This document shows, piece by piece, positions 35,434 to 49,289 of a stretch of 64,000 bases of DNA. The stretch comes from Neocallimastix lanati (nom. inval.) (lineage: Eukaryota; Neocallimastigomycota; Neocallimastigomycetes; Neocallimastigales; Neocallimastigaceae). A model generated the notes under the pieces. It made no database searches and had not been told where the DNA came from. It saw only the letters and a program-made list of their open reading frames with translations. Within the stretch, counting starts at the first letter, position 1; the number at the start of each line of letters is the position of its first letter. Made by a program: the position numbers and the translations under genes. Where the stretch lies: positions 62,001 through 126,000 of the forward strand of contig JACVTC010000190.1 in the NCBI GenBank assembly GCA_016946835.1, given 5' to 3'.

Positions 35434-36580
35434 TATTATTTTTATTTATTATTTTTCTTTATTATATATTATTATTATTTATTCTATAATGAATATTATA
35501 AAAATAATAAAAATATATTTTTATTATTTTTATAATATTCATTATAGAAACAAAACCTAATAACCAAGAACAATGGTGAGAATGTTAAATATACATGATT
35601 TAAAATAAAGTATATATTGTAATAGTTCATTGTTATTATTGATTTATTTTTTAAAAATAAAAAACAAAAAATATAAATATATATAATTATATAAATAAAA
35701 ATCATAATATAAATGAAAAAAAATAATAAAATAAAATAATAGTAAACTAGTCCATCTAAGTTGAGAATTATTGAAAATAAAAAATAAATGTCAACTAGAG
35801 AAGATGCTAATAATTGATAATAAAATAAAAATAATTGTCAACTAATTAGGTTGATTAAAAATAAAATTAAAAATAAATATCAACTAGTTAAGTTGTAAAT
35901 GATTGACTATAAAATAAAAATATATGACAATTTAATTATGTTGAAAGTAATTGAAAATAAATGATCGTAATTTAAGTCATTAAAACTAGGAATAATTAAT
36001 GAAAAAAAAATTCGTTTATTTAAGTTAAACTTAATCATTAATAACAATACTTAATTAAATATTCAACATATAATATAAAAAATTTACGATAAATCTAAAA
36101 CATTAACAAAATAAAACTATACTATATAAATTAATATTAATATTAACATTAATATAAAATATACATACAGAAAACCAATAAGAGTAAACATATTCATTAA
36201 AAATAAATAAAAATTAAATTAAATTAATATATAATAAAAGCAATCAAATACATTCATAATTACAGACAAAGTAATTTCAATATTCACAATAATATATATG
36301 TACACAAAAAAAAATTTGTTACTATTAATGGTATCCAATGAATTCAAATTTCTTATATTTTTTTATTTACTAATCAAAGGACATATATAAAATAAACAAA
36401 ATTTATTTTTAATATAAACAAATATAATTTTAATAAATAATTAATAAAATAATAAAAATAATATATATAAAATAGAACATTCTAAAACACAAATATCTAT
36501 TCTGACATAAAACAATTTAAAACAATATTAAAAAATATAAGATATATTAATAATTACTTCAATTTTTAATAAAGAATAAA

Positions 36581-37775
36581 ATGACACCAAGAAGAGTTAA
36601 TCAAGTAATTAACGTGGAAGATACTGACAATCCAAGGAAGATAGTGAATTTCAATTACTATGAGAATTTCAATAGAGTAATTGAATTAACAATTGAAAAT
36701 TATCCAAGATGGAAAGGAAACATCCTTTAATTATTGACCATAAATGATCTAGTACTTTACTCTACTAAAGAAAAAATTAAGAATTTAAGAAAGAAAGATA
36801 TCAAGGAGTATACATCAGACTACATGGAAGACCAATTTGACAACATATTACTATATTATAAAAATACTAATGAAAATGACATTAACAACGATATTACGGC
36901 AAAATGGATGATAATTAACACGTTAGGAGAAAAGACTCAAGAAATAGTAAAAGGAAATGGAAAAACAGCATATCAAGATTGGAAATTCTTAGAAAAGTCA
37001 TTTACTAAATCAAAGGAATCTTGAAAGTTAGAACTGAAGAAAAAGCTAAACGAGTTGAAGTTCGAAGAAAAGCAAGATATAAACATATTTATGGTGGATG
37101 TACAAAACACTATTGAAGAACTAGAAAAAATAGATGAAGATCTAAGTACCAGCACAAAGGTCGGTATTTTGAATAGAGCACTACCAGAAAACCTTCGCTT
37201 CATCAATGTATTTCAATACAATAGTAATTGGGAAAAATATTAGTTCTTATTATAACAATAATTCTTACACTAAAAATCATATTAACATAAAACCAGCATA
37301 AATATTTATTCAAGAAAATAGCACAAACAAAAACGCAATTAATTTCAATAAACAAGGAAAAGACCAAAACTCTAATAACAATACTCAAAATATAACAGCA
37401 CAAGTCAGCACAAAGCTACCAGTACTACCAAAAATAACAACATCAATAATAATCAAAATAACACTGTTAATATAACTCAAAGCAACGATAACAATATCAA
37501 CACCAGCCAAACAAAAAACAATAACAATCATTCAAATAAGAACACTCATTTTGAAACAAATGATATTAACATCAACAGTATTATAAGCAACCAAAGCAAT
37601 AAAGTTAAAGGAAACCAAACACCTAACACTAATAATACTTTAATATTTAACAAACAACTATTAAATAAAAATTTAGGAGAACCATTAGACTATGACTATA
37701 TGTACAACCTCGAAGATCAAGAAGAATGGTTTAACTCTACTGAAAATGAATTTGGCAACTTGAGAGACCTAAATA
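36581..37775 (+). pseudogene. Copia gag pseudogene plus the start of RT, truncated
   Basis: ATG at 36581 opens a Gag N-terminus (VNFNYYENFNRVIELTIENY). A TAA stop lies at about 36729 and a TGA at about 37022. Gag homology continues in other frames to 37244 (VGILNRALPENLRFINVFQYN). Then follows a long degenerate Asn/Thr-rich stretch. The last recognisable piece, LGEPLDYDYMYNLEDQEEWFN near 37676-37770, corresponds to the segment just upstream of reverse transcriptase in the intact element. Protease and integrase are missing. It is cut off by a partial LTR-B. Confidence 0.75.
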
Positions 37776-39030
37776 TTCTTTATTTTTTTACATAATAAAG
37801 ATAAATTTCTACTTTTCACAGATTAAGAGTCTCAAATCTTCAGTTGAGCTATCAAATAAAGCTAAGTTGAAATAAATAAAACATAACATTTTTTATATCG
37901 TTTATATTCAAACTAATAACAATATATTTTTATTATTCTAATAATATTTATTATTGAAACAAAATATACTAGCTATTATTAATAAACAAACATTACAGAA
38001 CAATATTGAGTGTGTTGAGGATACAAGATGTTAATTAAAGTATATATTATAATAGTTCATAGTTATTAATTTTTAAAAATAAATTTACTTATATATAATA
38101 TCTATATAAAATAAAATAAAACAAAATAAATAGTAGAATATTAAATATAAAGTACAGATTGAATAAAATAAAATAAATTAAATTTAATTAAAAAATTTTA
38201 AATAAATTAAACTAAAATATAAATAATAATCAACTAGTTAAGTCGAAAATAGTTAAATATAAAATAATAGTCATTTACGTCATCAAGAATAAGAATAATT
38301 AATGAAAAATAACATGTTTTCTCATGTTAATTAATAATAACCATTTTAACTTAATATTTATGAAACATATAAAATAAAAAAATTAACAAATAATCTAAAA
38401 AGAGTCAAATAAAAATGTATATAAAAATTAAAATTAATATTGCTAAAAATATATTTTAATATAAAATTTAATCTATGATTATCCAATATTTTATAAATAC
38501 ATAAATACTCGAAATACTATAAAACGTGCTTAAGTTGTAATTCTAAAAATTTTTTTTTTTTACTTTTATAAACAACAATAAAAACCTTAATATATATATG
38601 CTAATACATACTTAGTTATATATATTTAAAATAATAAATATTAATATATAATAAAGGAATATAAAACATCTTTACTTAAACATAATTATAATATTATCTT
38701 AATATTGTGTGTCTCTTAATTGTGTGTTTATTAACAAATATTAACATTAATATATAATATTAACATAAATTATTTTTAATATAAATAAATATATATTAAT
38801 ATAATAATAAATATTATTAAATATAAAATAATATATCCTTATACACAAAATCTATTCTGACATCATATAATTTAAATAAAATAAATTTTTATTGCAGATA
38901 TATTATGAATTAACTCAATTTTTAATATACAATAAAGTACCACTAAGAAAAATTAACCATATAATTAACATTGAAACCAGAAACAATTCACAGAAAATAG
39001 TAAATTTCAAATAGATTTATTCGAATATGT
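37769..39030 (+). mobile_element. Truncated LTR-B element: 3' end of LTR, PBS, leader and a scrap of gag
   Basis: 37769-37820 matches the last ~50 bp of LTR-B and ends TTTTCACA. The PBS GATTAAGAGTCTCA is at 37821-37834, followed by a tRNA D-arm-complementary TTGAGCTATC. The leader runs to about 38400. At 38940-39010 a decayed gag start (residual matches to the 36581 Gag) appears, and then the element is lost. Confidence 0.6.
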
Positions 39031-39698
39031 TAAAATTAATTCAATTGGCTTTTGATATACAACTCAAAAGTTCGATATCCTTTTGTTGGAATTTATTTAT
39101 TAAATTTATTAGTTTATTATTTATTTATTTATTTATTTTTATTTAAAAATTACATATATTTAGAAAAAGCTATTTAACAACTTTCTTATACTTTAATTAC
39201 AAACTAACTTAATATTATTCAACACAAACTTCTCTATATTCAGAGAAATATTTTATTTTTATATTATTTAGTTTTAATTAATTATTAAATTAATTGTTCT
39301 TGTGATTAAAATAAACTATTAGTTATTATTATTTAAGTAAATATTTAATAACTATATAAATATAAATATAAAATATTAAGAATATAATTAAAACATTGAT
39401 TTATGCTATAAATTTTATTATCAATTATAAATATAATTTGTCAAAATAATGATTAATTTAATTAATCTATCTTTAATATAAATAATGACCAATTACTTGT
39501 ATTAATATTCAAAATAAAAAGTATAAAAATCATGGAATTATTATTTTATAAAAAAATAATATCTTATACAAAAATGAGAATAAAAATAATTTATACTGTT
39601 ATAAAAAAATATTTTTCTAAAAACTACTAATCCATATATATTTATTATTGTGTTTATTATAACTTATTTGAGTGTTTCTTAACATAATATTTTTGACA

Positions 39699-39712
39699 GA
39701 TTAAGAGTCTCA
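39699..39712 (+). promoter_or_regulatory. Primer-binding site of element 2
   Basis: GATTAAGAGTCTCA immediately after the 5' LTR, identical to element 1. Confidence 0.65.
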
Positions 39713-39948
39713 ATCTCAACCGATTAATCCATATAAAAGCTAAGTATTTTTTTTTAAAATAAAAATTTAACATTATATAAATTTGAAATTTATATATTTA
39801 TTATTAAATATTAATTTTTAATTATTTATATATATATATAAATATTTATAAATTATAAAACTAAAATAAAAGTGGAATCTTTAATATTTAAAATAATTGT
39901 ACAAAGAAGTCCAATATCAATATAATTGAATTTGAAAATAAACAAAAG

Positions 39949-40173
39949 GTCAGCTATTAGACATAAGCTGAGGATGAAATAAAAGATCAGCTATTGAATA
40001 TAAGCTGAGAATGAAACAAAAAATTCAGCTATATTATATAAGCTGAGAATAAAAGAACATAACATGTCAGTTATGCTATATAAGCTGAGAATAAAAGAAC
40101 ATAACATGTCAGCTATGCTATATAAGCTGAGAATAAAAGAACATGACATGTCAGCTATGCTATATAAGCTGGG
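39949..40173 (+). repeat. 42-bp hairpin minisatellite in the element 2 leader
   Basis: Same unit as 26449-26760 but about six units in total, that is, about two 42-bp units fewer. This accounts for most of the length difference between the elements. Confidence 0.85.
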
Positions 40174-40795
40174 AAAAATATAATAAAAAATTCAATTATA
40201 TAATAAATAATTTAAATAAAGATTTTAATTAAAATGAAATTACAATAATATATTAAATATGAACAATTAATGATATAATCATTTTCACAACAATAGCAAA
40301 AATTTTTAAATACACTTAATATAAATAAATTAATCTCTTTATACTATTGTTCGTAATATAAATATATATAATACTTTGTAATAAACATTAATAAAAATAA
40401 TTTATTCTTAATTAAAAAAGGAATAGTAACATAATCACACTCACATTATTTAATAAAAGAATCAAAATGATAGGTCTCAGTAATAATAAAATTATACTAA
40501 TTCCTTCCTCAATATTAAAAAAAAATGTATATTAATATCTTTAAATTAAATTTTTTAAATATTAATCATTAAAAAATCTATATAAATAGATTAATAATAA
40601 ATTGTCACTAAAAATAGAACCAATCAAAATTAATTACAATTTACATTATTTAATTTAATAAAATGAAATCTAACTAAAGAAATAAAAAATATATAAAAGA
40701 CAAATTAAAGAAAAGCAATAAAAAATAAATTAAGAAAATAATAAAACATAAATACTTTTAATTAAAACAAGAAGGTAAAAATAAAAAAATAGAAA

Positions 40796-43700
40796 ATGAG
40801 CAGAAACAATTCAAGAAGTAACTCTAGAAACCAAATCATCGAAATTCCCGAATCAGAAAGTAATTTCTTCACTAAAGGAATCTCTTTCAATTACTCCGAG
40901 AATTTCAATCATGTTACCGAATTAACGGTTGAAAACTTCCAAGATTGGAAAACTAACGTATTGGACCTCTTAATCATCAATAATCTAGATGAATACGTTA
41001 ATTTACCAAAAGTAAAAAAATTGAGAAAGAAGGATATTAAAGAAGATTTAGATAAGTACATTAAAGATAAATTTAATAATTCTCTTGTTTACGATATTGG
41101 GACAACCCAAACAGATATCAAGAATGACATCATGGTCAAATGGATAATTAATAATAGCCTGGGAAAGAAAACGAAAGAAATAATAAAAAGCCATAGTAAG
41201 ACCGCCTTCGAAATGTGGAACTTCCTTCAAGATTCCTTTACTTTAGGAGAAGAACATCAAAAAATGCTATTACGAAATAAATTAAACAGATTGAAATTTA
41301 CCACAGATGATGACATACATATCTTCCTTGCAACACTTCAAAATATGATCGATGAATTGGAAATCATTGATACAGACATGAGTGATAGTGTAAAGGTAGG
41401 GATTCTGAATAGAGCCTTACCTGAAAATCTAAGGTGGATAAATGTTTTCCAGTACAATAATGAATGGATAAAATGTTGCAATTACGTAAAAAGAATAATA
41501 CCAGATATTCTTTTCTCGAACATCAAGGAAAGAAAACTTCAAGAAGAAAACGCAAAAAATATTTTTAATTTACAAACTGAAAACAAAAATAAACAAAATA
41601 ATAAGCATTTAAAAATAAGAGGAAGAAAAAATGGAAAATGTTTCTTATGTGGAAAATACGGCCACTACAAAAAGGAATGTTATAAATATAAAAGAAATAA
41701 GCTCTTGAATCAAAACAATGAAAATAAATCAATGAAAATTCGAAGAAAATTGAACAAAAAATATAATAAAAGTAAAATTAATAACAAGCATTTATATTCA
41801 ATAAGCAATCACAACAACTATAAAGACGATTACTTAGAAGATTTTTCTAAAGATTATAACTCTGACAATGCAATCGAAATTAATTGTTTAGAAAGAATAA
41901 ATAATAAAAATCACGAAAATAGTAATATACATAATAATAACTTCATAGTTTGGATTTTAGATTCAGGTGCATCAATCAGTACTATTAATGACATAAAATT
42001 TCTTACTAACATTAAAAAATGTAAAACAAAAATTTTACTAGCGAATGGTAAAGAAGTATTATCTGAATTTTGTGGCGATTTTGTAGGATTCATTAACAAC
42101 AACAAATTCATTTTAAAAAATGTTTATTATTCACGATATATTAAGAGAAACTTAATTTCAATCAATCAATTAATTTCTCAAAATTATAAAGTAATATTCA
42201 ATAATTATGACAACTCCCCACAAGCATTAATTTATGATAATAATGGAAATAGAATTTATAAATCTTTATCTAATGATAAAAATACATATCAAATTTTCAC
42301 TTCCAAACACCAAAAAATTTAAATTCAACAAAACATAACGAAATCAATTATACAGAATCAAATAACCAACAAGTAATAGACTTTGGCATAGACGCCTAGG
42401 TCATTATGATATTTCTAAAATAAAAAATAAATTAAGTAATATCAATCTAAAATTAAAATGCCCAGTATGTATTAATTCCAAATTAAAAAATAAGTCATTT
42501 AAACCATCTACCAATAAGACTAAACAAATTTTAGAATTAATACATCTAGATCTTGTAGGACCTGTTAATCCTTCAATAAATAACAATAAGTATTTCCTTA
42601 CAATTTTAGATGACTACTGTAGATATGGATGGGTCATCTTCACTGAAAATAAAAATGATGTATTTAACAAATTTATCATTTGGTATAATAAAATTTATAA
42701 TTCATTAAATATAAATATCAAAGCAATTCGGTCTGATAATGGGAAGGAATTTCAAAATAGTAAATTTCAAATTTTATGTGAAGAAAATGGAATCCATCAT
42801 CAGTTTTCAGTTCCTTATAACCCTTCTCAAAATGGAAGGGCTGAAAGATTTAATGGTATACTCATTGCTTCTTCAAAATCACTTCTTAACGACGCTAAAC
42901 TCAGTCATGATTTTTGGGAGTTTGCTGTTGATACTGCAAACTATATTCATAATCGACTTCCCCATCAAGGCATTCAAAACAAAATTCCATTTGAGGTATT
43001 TTATAATAAGCCTGTAGATTACAATACATTTAGAGTATTCGGATGTAGAGTCTATTTTTTTGTGCCAAAGGAACTAAGATCAAAATTTGACAATAATTCA
43101 CATCCTGGTATTTTTCTTGGATATTGCGATCATCCTTCCACTTACAAAATTCTTGATGTTATCAATAATAAAATCATCCAATCTCGCACTGTAGAATTTA
43201 TGGAAAATGAACCAGGAAATTCCTTTTTAAATCGTATTCATTCCAATAACAAATTCAGGGAGAGCAACTGTCTAAACCGACTTAGATACCATAATGAAAT
43301 TGATGATTATAATAATAAAATAACAGATATTATCAATGAAAGAAATGCTACAACAAATTTTAACCAGAATAGAAATATTAACCAAAATAAAAATATTAAA
43401 AATCAATCCAAAAATAAATCCTCTAAAACAAATAGAATTAGTAGTAAATATTATCCCAATTATCAAAATAATAATGAAAAAATTATCATTAATAACAGTT
43501 ATCAAAATAATAATAATGAAAATAACAACAATACTATTGACAATAATACAATCAATAATAGTAACAATACTTTCAATCAGGAATTGTTAAATTCAAATGA
43601 TCACAATTTCAATAATAATTCAATCAATATTAATAATGAAGTTAAAAATACGACTGAAAATGATAACAACAAAATATCAAAAGAAAACCAACAAGAAATT

Positions 43701-45392
43701 AACAACATTAATAATAAATATAACACAAATAAAGAGAAAAATCAAAACTATCAACATCCTAAAAATTCAAAAAGGAATTTAAACAATTTTACAATTAATT
43801 CAAATAAAAGAAAAAAAATAAACAACACAGATGAATCAGACATGAAAATTAATGAAAATACATTAATTGAACCATATAACTTCAAGGATATATTCAAATT
43901 TAAAGATAAAATAGAATGGCTAAACGCAATCAAGAAAGAATTAGAAATCATGAAAAACCTTGATGTTTATAAAATTGTTAAAACAGTACCATCAGGATCC
44001 AACGTAATATCATCACGATGGGTATTTAAGTATAAAAGAGATGCAAACGGAAATGTTATTAAAAGAAAGGCAAGATTAGTTGCAAAAGGATACACTCAAC
44101 AGTACGGTATCGACTACAAAGAAACATTTGCACCAACACTAAAACAGGATACAGTTCGAATCATTACAGTTATCGCGGTTCAGAAAAATTTCAATATTGT
44201 TCAAATAGACATCAATTCAGCTTATTTAAATGCACCATTAAATGAGCATATATACATGAAAGCACCAGAGGGTCATCCATCTTACGGAAAATCTTTTTGG
44301 GAACTTCACAAAGCTCTTTACGGCTTAAAACAAGCTGGTAAAGAATGGAATGATAAACTCAATGAAGAATTGATAAAAATAGGTTTCAATAGAATAAAAA
44401 GTGAGCCATGTGTTTATATTAAATTAAACAATGGGAAGGAAATAGTTTGTATTCTCTCAGTATACGTTGATGACATTCTCATTGCAGGAACAAATCAAGA
44501 AATAAATAAAGTAAAACAATCTATTCAAAGGAAGTTCAATATAAAGGATATTGGGGATGTTGAATTTGTAATTGGAATAAAATTTACCAAAACTTTAAAT
44601 GGTTATATTTTACATCAAGGTAGATACATAAATGACATTTTAAATAAATTCGATATTAACAACTTAACACCAGTAAAAAATCTTATGCCATTAGTAAATC
44701 CAAATCTAAGAACCAAAAAATTCAATGAAACAAAATACCGAAGTGCAATAGGAAGTTTACTATATTTAGCTATCTGTACCCGTCCTGATATTCTTTTTGC
44801 TGTTAGTAGAGCTTCAAGAAAATCAACAGATCCCAACTTAGAAGATTGGATGAATGTTTTAAAAATTTTTAGATATCTCAAATATACAAAAAATTATGGA
44901 ATCAAAATAGAAAAGGGAATGAAATTAAAAACATTTGTAGATGCCGATTTTGCTGGCGATCCAAATACAAGAAAATCAACTTCTGGATTTCTCATGTTAA
45001 TGGGGGACACTCCAACAAGTTGGTATTCCAAATTGCAGCACTGTGTCTCCACCTCAACTACAGAAGCTGAATATTATAGCTTAAGTGAATGCGCAAAACA
45101 TTCATTATGGTACAAAAATTTATTAAACGAATTAAACGTAAATATCAAAGAAATAACAATTTTCGTAGACAATAAAGCAACAATATATAATAGTGAAAAT
45201 CAATCAATAAATCCGAAATCAAAACACATTGACATTAGGTGTCATCATATTAGGGATTTAGTAAATAAGAAAATTATAAAATTAAAATACATAAAATCAA
45301 AGGACAACCTTGCTGATGGTTTTACAAAATACTTAAATAACTCTTTAATGGACAAATTTAGAAATACCTTATTAACGAAAATAATTAATTAA
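40796..45392 (+). pseudogene. Copia Gag-Pol of element 2, broken by two 1-bp deletions
   Basis: 40796-42322 encodes intact Gag and protease (CCHC knuckle and LDSGAS as in element 1). Compared with element 1, one base is missing in the A-run at about 42311-42318 and another at about 42381 (ACTTTGG against ACCTTTGG). This ends the first ORF at 42322 and moves integrase, RT and RNase H to another frame. That frame is open to 45392, with its first in-frame Met at 43062. Other differences are scattered substitutions (for example a Ser to Cys codon near 42620) and one extra Asn codon near 43824. RT YVDDILIAG and RNase H motifs are unchanged. The downstream part cannot be made as a fusion from this copy unless the deletions are assembly errors in homopolymer-like runs. 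Confidence 0.88.
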
Positions 45393-45726
45393 TTATATTA
45401 AAATCTATTTTCATTTTTTTTTATCTTTTAAAAAGTTTTTTTTTTGAAGCTAGATTTTTGGGGGAATGTCAAAATAATGATTAATTTAATTAATCTATCT
45501 TTAATATAAATAATGACCAATTACTTGTATTAATATTCAAAATAAAAAGTATAAAAATCATGGAATTATTATTTTATAAAAAAATAATATCTTATACAAA
45601 AATGAGAATAAAAATAATTTATACTGTTATAAAAAAATATTTTTCTAAAAACTACTAATCCATATATTTTTATTATTGTGTTTATTATAACTTATTTGAG
45701 TGTTTCTTAACATAATATTTTTGACA

Positions 45727-47290
45727 TAATTAATATATAGAAATCAAGCCACATATTGAATTGATATAAAATCATTAGATTTAAATTTGATTTATGACAT
45801 TAATTTAAGTTTGAATAATAAAAACTATTTTATATTAATTAAGGTTTGAATATTTCATTTTATATCACATTATTCAAATAAATTCAAATAAAAAATTCAA
45901 ATTAAATTAATCAAATCATATAATATTTATTATTTAAATAACTCGTTGTAATAATATTAATTTTAATAATTAAAGTTTTACACAAAAACTTTAACAAATA
46001 ATATTTAACATATAAATTAAAATAAGAGTATGCGAGAAATTACTTTAACAAAACTTTTATACAATAAAATTTTAATTTATTATAATATTCATTTATTTTA
46101 ATATATTTCAAATTTTAATTTTGTTGAAAATTAGGTTTATATGTGTGATCTTTAATATATTTAATTTATTATAATCAAATATGTATGAATTCTAATATGA
46201 ATTCAATATTATTATATTTATTCTTAGTAATAGTTTTGTATATAATCAATAGTTATGAGTTAAGAATAATAGGAATAATGAATTAAGAATAGTTTCACAT
46301 ATATTATCATTATAATATATTTATATATATAATTTAATGTGGTTTATTCTTATAATATTTATATATTTACATTATGTATATTTATCAATACATCACGTAT
46401 TTCATATGTAAATTAATTTATATTAATTTACAGTTCTAAATAATTTAATAAAATTTAATATTTTAATTAATTTCTTTTTGAAGACAATGTTTCACTAATT
46501 TTCTATATTTAAACTATTTTTATTCATTTTCAAAAAAATATATTTTTAAATAATCTAACAATGAATCAATTATGTAAATTTCTTTAATATTTTAAGTTCT
46601 CTATTTTATTTTTTCTATTTCTCCATAAAATCCAAAATATATAAATTAATTTTAAATATATATTAATCATCATTGTAATAATAATGAATAATAATGATAG
46701 AAGTTTAATGATTATAACTTAATTATAAAATACTTTGAAATCAATAAATGTAGATTTTCGATAGATAAACTTTATCTATTTGTATATAACTCATGTTACT
46801 CATGTTTATATTTATTATTTTATTATAATTTTCATAATGAAGGTATGTATTATGATTATTTTTAATTATTTATTTTTTAATCCATTTCACATTAGATTTA
46901 ATAATATTACTATTAATAGAATGAATCCATTTCATTCTAGGAATTATTATTCTATTATATTTACATTGAATATTTGGGATATTATGTTTTAAATTATTTT
47001 GAATGAAATCACTAATATATATCTCCTTCATTATTGCTTATATATATATATATGTTTGATTTGAATGAATACAAGTTAAAATAACTATATAATAAATAAT
47101 ATGATTTGTGGTTTAACAAAAATCATTATTTAATATATGTTTGTTTAAATTTTCGTAATGTATATTATTAATTGGTGTGTTTTGAATAAGTTTGATATAA
47201 TGAGTAATTCTTTATATTTTTGAATGTGGGAAATTTAAAATATTATGAAGTTTAATGTATAATTTTGTTTAATTTCGACTTTTAGCATTT
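45727..47290. other. Gene-free AT-rich spacer
   Basis: No gene recognised. Short open stretches (for example 46780-46992) have no domain-like composition. Confidence 0.5.
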
Positions 47291-47292
47291 AC

Positions 47293-49287
47293 TTAATTGT
47301 TTATGGAATTGAGTAAATCATTAATATCTTCGGCTAGAATTTTATTTGCTTTATTAGAAATATGTGTAAAGTCTCGCCAAAAATAATTATCAAGTAAATC
47401 ACCTCTATGTGAAGGGCTCCATGCCTCTATTCCCGATTTAAAATTATAATCTTTATAGTGATTTATAATATAATTATATTCTTTATTTGTATCATAAATA
47501 ATAATATTAATATTTTTATATTTATTAAATAAATATTCAGCCTTTTTTACTAATAAAGAATTAAAAAAATGTATATCAGATTTTATATATTTATATTTTT
47601 GATTGGCATTAATAGGCGCTTTATCAAATGGGGATAGATTCATTATTAAATAATTTCTTATACCAATATTATATGCGTTTTCAAGTTTATCAAATAAAAT
47701 ATCAACTATATCATTTAAATTTTCATTTATTGTTTTATTATTATTGACCCAATGTACATCGAAAATATCATTTGAGCCCATATATATAGTAAATAAAGTA
47801 TTATTACAACTCCATTTACTAAAATATTTTTTACCGTTTGACATTCTTTCATAGAATAATTCATATTGCTTTATAAAATCTATTGGATAGTTTACTCTAT
47901 AAGTAATATTTTGACTGACTACTGCTCCATTTGTTGCAAAATTCCAGAGGGTCATATTATGAATATCAGATAATCGTAATGGCCAGTTTCTTCTATTAGA
48001 AAGGATAGCTTCAGAAAATTTCATCGTTTCAAAATCAGTTCCAGTAAAGGAATGAGAATCACCAAATACAATTAAATTTTCAATTTCATTATAATTAAAT
48101 TTTGTAGAATTAGATAACAATAATTTTGAAGAATTTTTGTTTTCAGAAATTTTATCAATTTTAAGAAATTCATTAATTTTTTCACTAAAAATAGAGTTTG
48201 CTTTATAAGTGGTATGAGTTAAGTCACTCCAAAAGAAATCTTCAACATTTTTATCCTTATTTAAAACCCAAGCATCCTTACAATTATTAAATTCATAATT
48301 ATAACAATGTTCAATAATTCCATCAATTAAATAATTAATGTCATAAAAGAATATATTTAAATCATTTTTTGTTTTAAAATAATAATTTACTTTATTTTTT
48401 AAAATTTCATTATAATAATTTATATTAAAATTCATATAATTTATTTTCCCACTTTTATTGTAAGGGGTTTTATTTAAATAAAAAATATTTAATATTAAAA
48501 AGTTTCGAGCGCCATCATTATATAATTTCTCAATAACATCAAACATATTTGAAATTATTTGTTCACTTAATTTTTCGATATTTGATTTTTCTGGAATTCT
48601 TATTATATCTTCTGACCCAATCCAAATGGCAAAAAGAGAATTTGAGCTTTTCCATTCACCATTAAAATATTTATTAAATGTCATTTTTTCAAAAAAATGA
48701 TTATATTGATCAAAAAAATCATGACCACTTTTAACTATATTTTTATTTATTGTTGAAGCTGGGATAGCGAAATCCCATAGTTTCATATTTTTTAATTCAA
48801 TCAATTTTAACGGCCAATTTTTCCCAAGTGATCGATTATCTCCTGTGTACGACATATCTAAAAAATTCGTATTAACTGAAGAATATGAATCCCCAAAAAC
48901 AAACAAATTTTCTATTTTATTATAATCAAAATTTGTTGAATGAGATAAAAGTGTTACTGAAAAGTTTTTTTTCTCAGAAAGTATATTATTTTCAGAAGTT
49001 TTATTATTCTCAAAGATTTCATTATTTTCAGAGATTTTATTATTCTCAAAGACTTCATTATTTTCAGAGATTTTATTATTCTCATGAATTTTATTTTTAT
49101 CTAATATATTTAAAGAAGAACATTTTTTACAAAATTTTTTTAATTTTTTATTATTATGATTACATTTTTTCTTGCAACGTAATAATATTTTTGATTCTTT
49201 GATATTTTTTTCAGCAAATGTATAGTTTATTAATAATATAGCAAAAATCAATATGGTAATAATAGAATACTTATTACTTAGATTCAT
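47293..49287 (-). CDS. Secreted protein with two tandem SGNH/GDSL esterase domains (CE16-like)
   Basis: 664 aa, no visible intron. Signal peptide at 1-25 (ILIFAILLINYTFA). A basic Cys-rich patch at 38-56 (RCKKKCN...KKFCKKC) follows. Residues 65-105 are imperfect 7-aa repeats of the SENN.IFENN type. Domain 1 (about 120-375): FVFGDSYSS with nucleophile S134, block II LWDFAIPAS, block III IWIGSEDI, and C-terminal WSDLTH (D355, H358). Domain 2 (about 395-655): IVFGDSHS with S411, LWNFATNGAV, IYMGSNDI with N506, and WRDFTH (D639, H642). Domain order and the LFxIxxGSxD and WxDxTH motifs resemble fungal CE16 acetyl esterases, which remove acetyl groups from hemicellulose oligomers; that is a family inference. 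Domain 1 has Glu226 where the oxyanion-hole Asn is expected, so it may be inactive or altered. No dockerin is seen. Confidence 0.82.
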   Translation of the reverse strand: MNLSNKYSIITILIFAILLINYTFAEKNIKESKILLRCKKKCNHNNKKLKKFCKKCSSLNILDKNKIHENNKISENNEVFENNKISENNEIFENNKTSENNILSEKKNFSVTLLSHSTNFDYNKIENLFVFGDSYSSVNTNFLDMSYTGDNRSLGKNWPLKLIELKNMKLWDFAIPASTINKNIVKSGHDFFDQYNHFFEKMTFNKYFNGEWKSSNSLFAIWIGSEDIIRIPEKSNIEKLSEQIISNMFDVIEKLYNDGARNFLILNIFYLNKTPYNKSGKINYMNFNINYYNEILKNKVNYYFKTKNDLNIFFYDINYLIDGIIEHCYNYEFNNCKDAWVLNKDKNVEDFFWSDLTHTTYKANSIFSEKINEFLKIDKISENKNSSKLLLSNSTKFNYNEIENLIVFGDSHSFTGTDFETMKFSEAILSNRRNWPLRLSDIHNMTLWNFATNGAVVSQNITYRVNYPIDFIKQYELFYERMSNGKKYFSKWSCNNTLFTIYMGSNDIFDVHWVNNNKTINENLNDIVDILFDKLENAYNIGIRNYLIMNLSPFDKAPINANQKYKYIKSDIHFFNSLLVKKAEYLFNKYKNINIIIYDTNKEYNYIINHYKDYNFKSGIEAWSPSHRGDLLDNYFWRDFTHISNKANKILAEDINDLLNSINN

Positions 49288-49289
49288 CT

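Larger units (their letters stand above)
39439..45726 (+). mobile_element. Copia element 2 (LTR-A family), full length, 6288 bp, TSD TAATT
   Basis: 260-bp LTRs at 39439-39698 and 45467-45726 differ by about one base by eye (A/T within the CCATATAT stretch). Flanks are TAATT on both sides (39434-39438 and 45727-45731). PBS 39699-39712, polypurine tract just before 45467. Nearly identical to element 1 throughout. Confidence 0.93.

Noticed and set aside
48885-49202. 105-codon plus-strand frame opposite the esterase linker
   Set aside because: Antisense of the repeated SENN/FENN linker; repeat-driven open frame.
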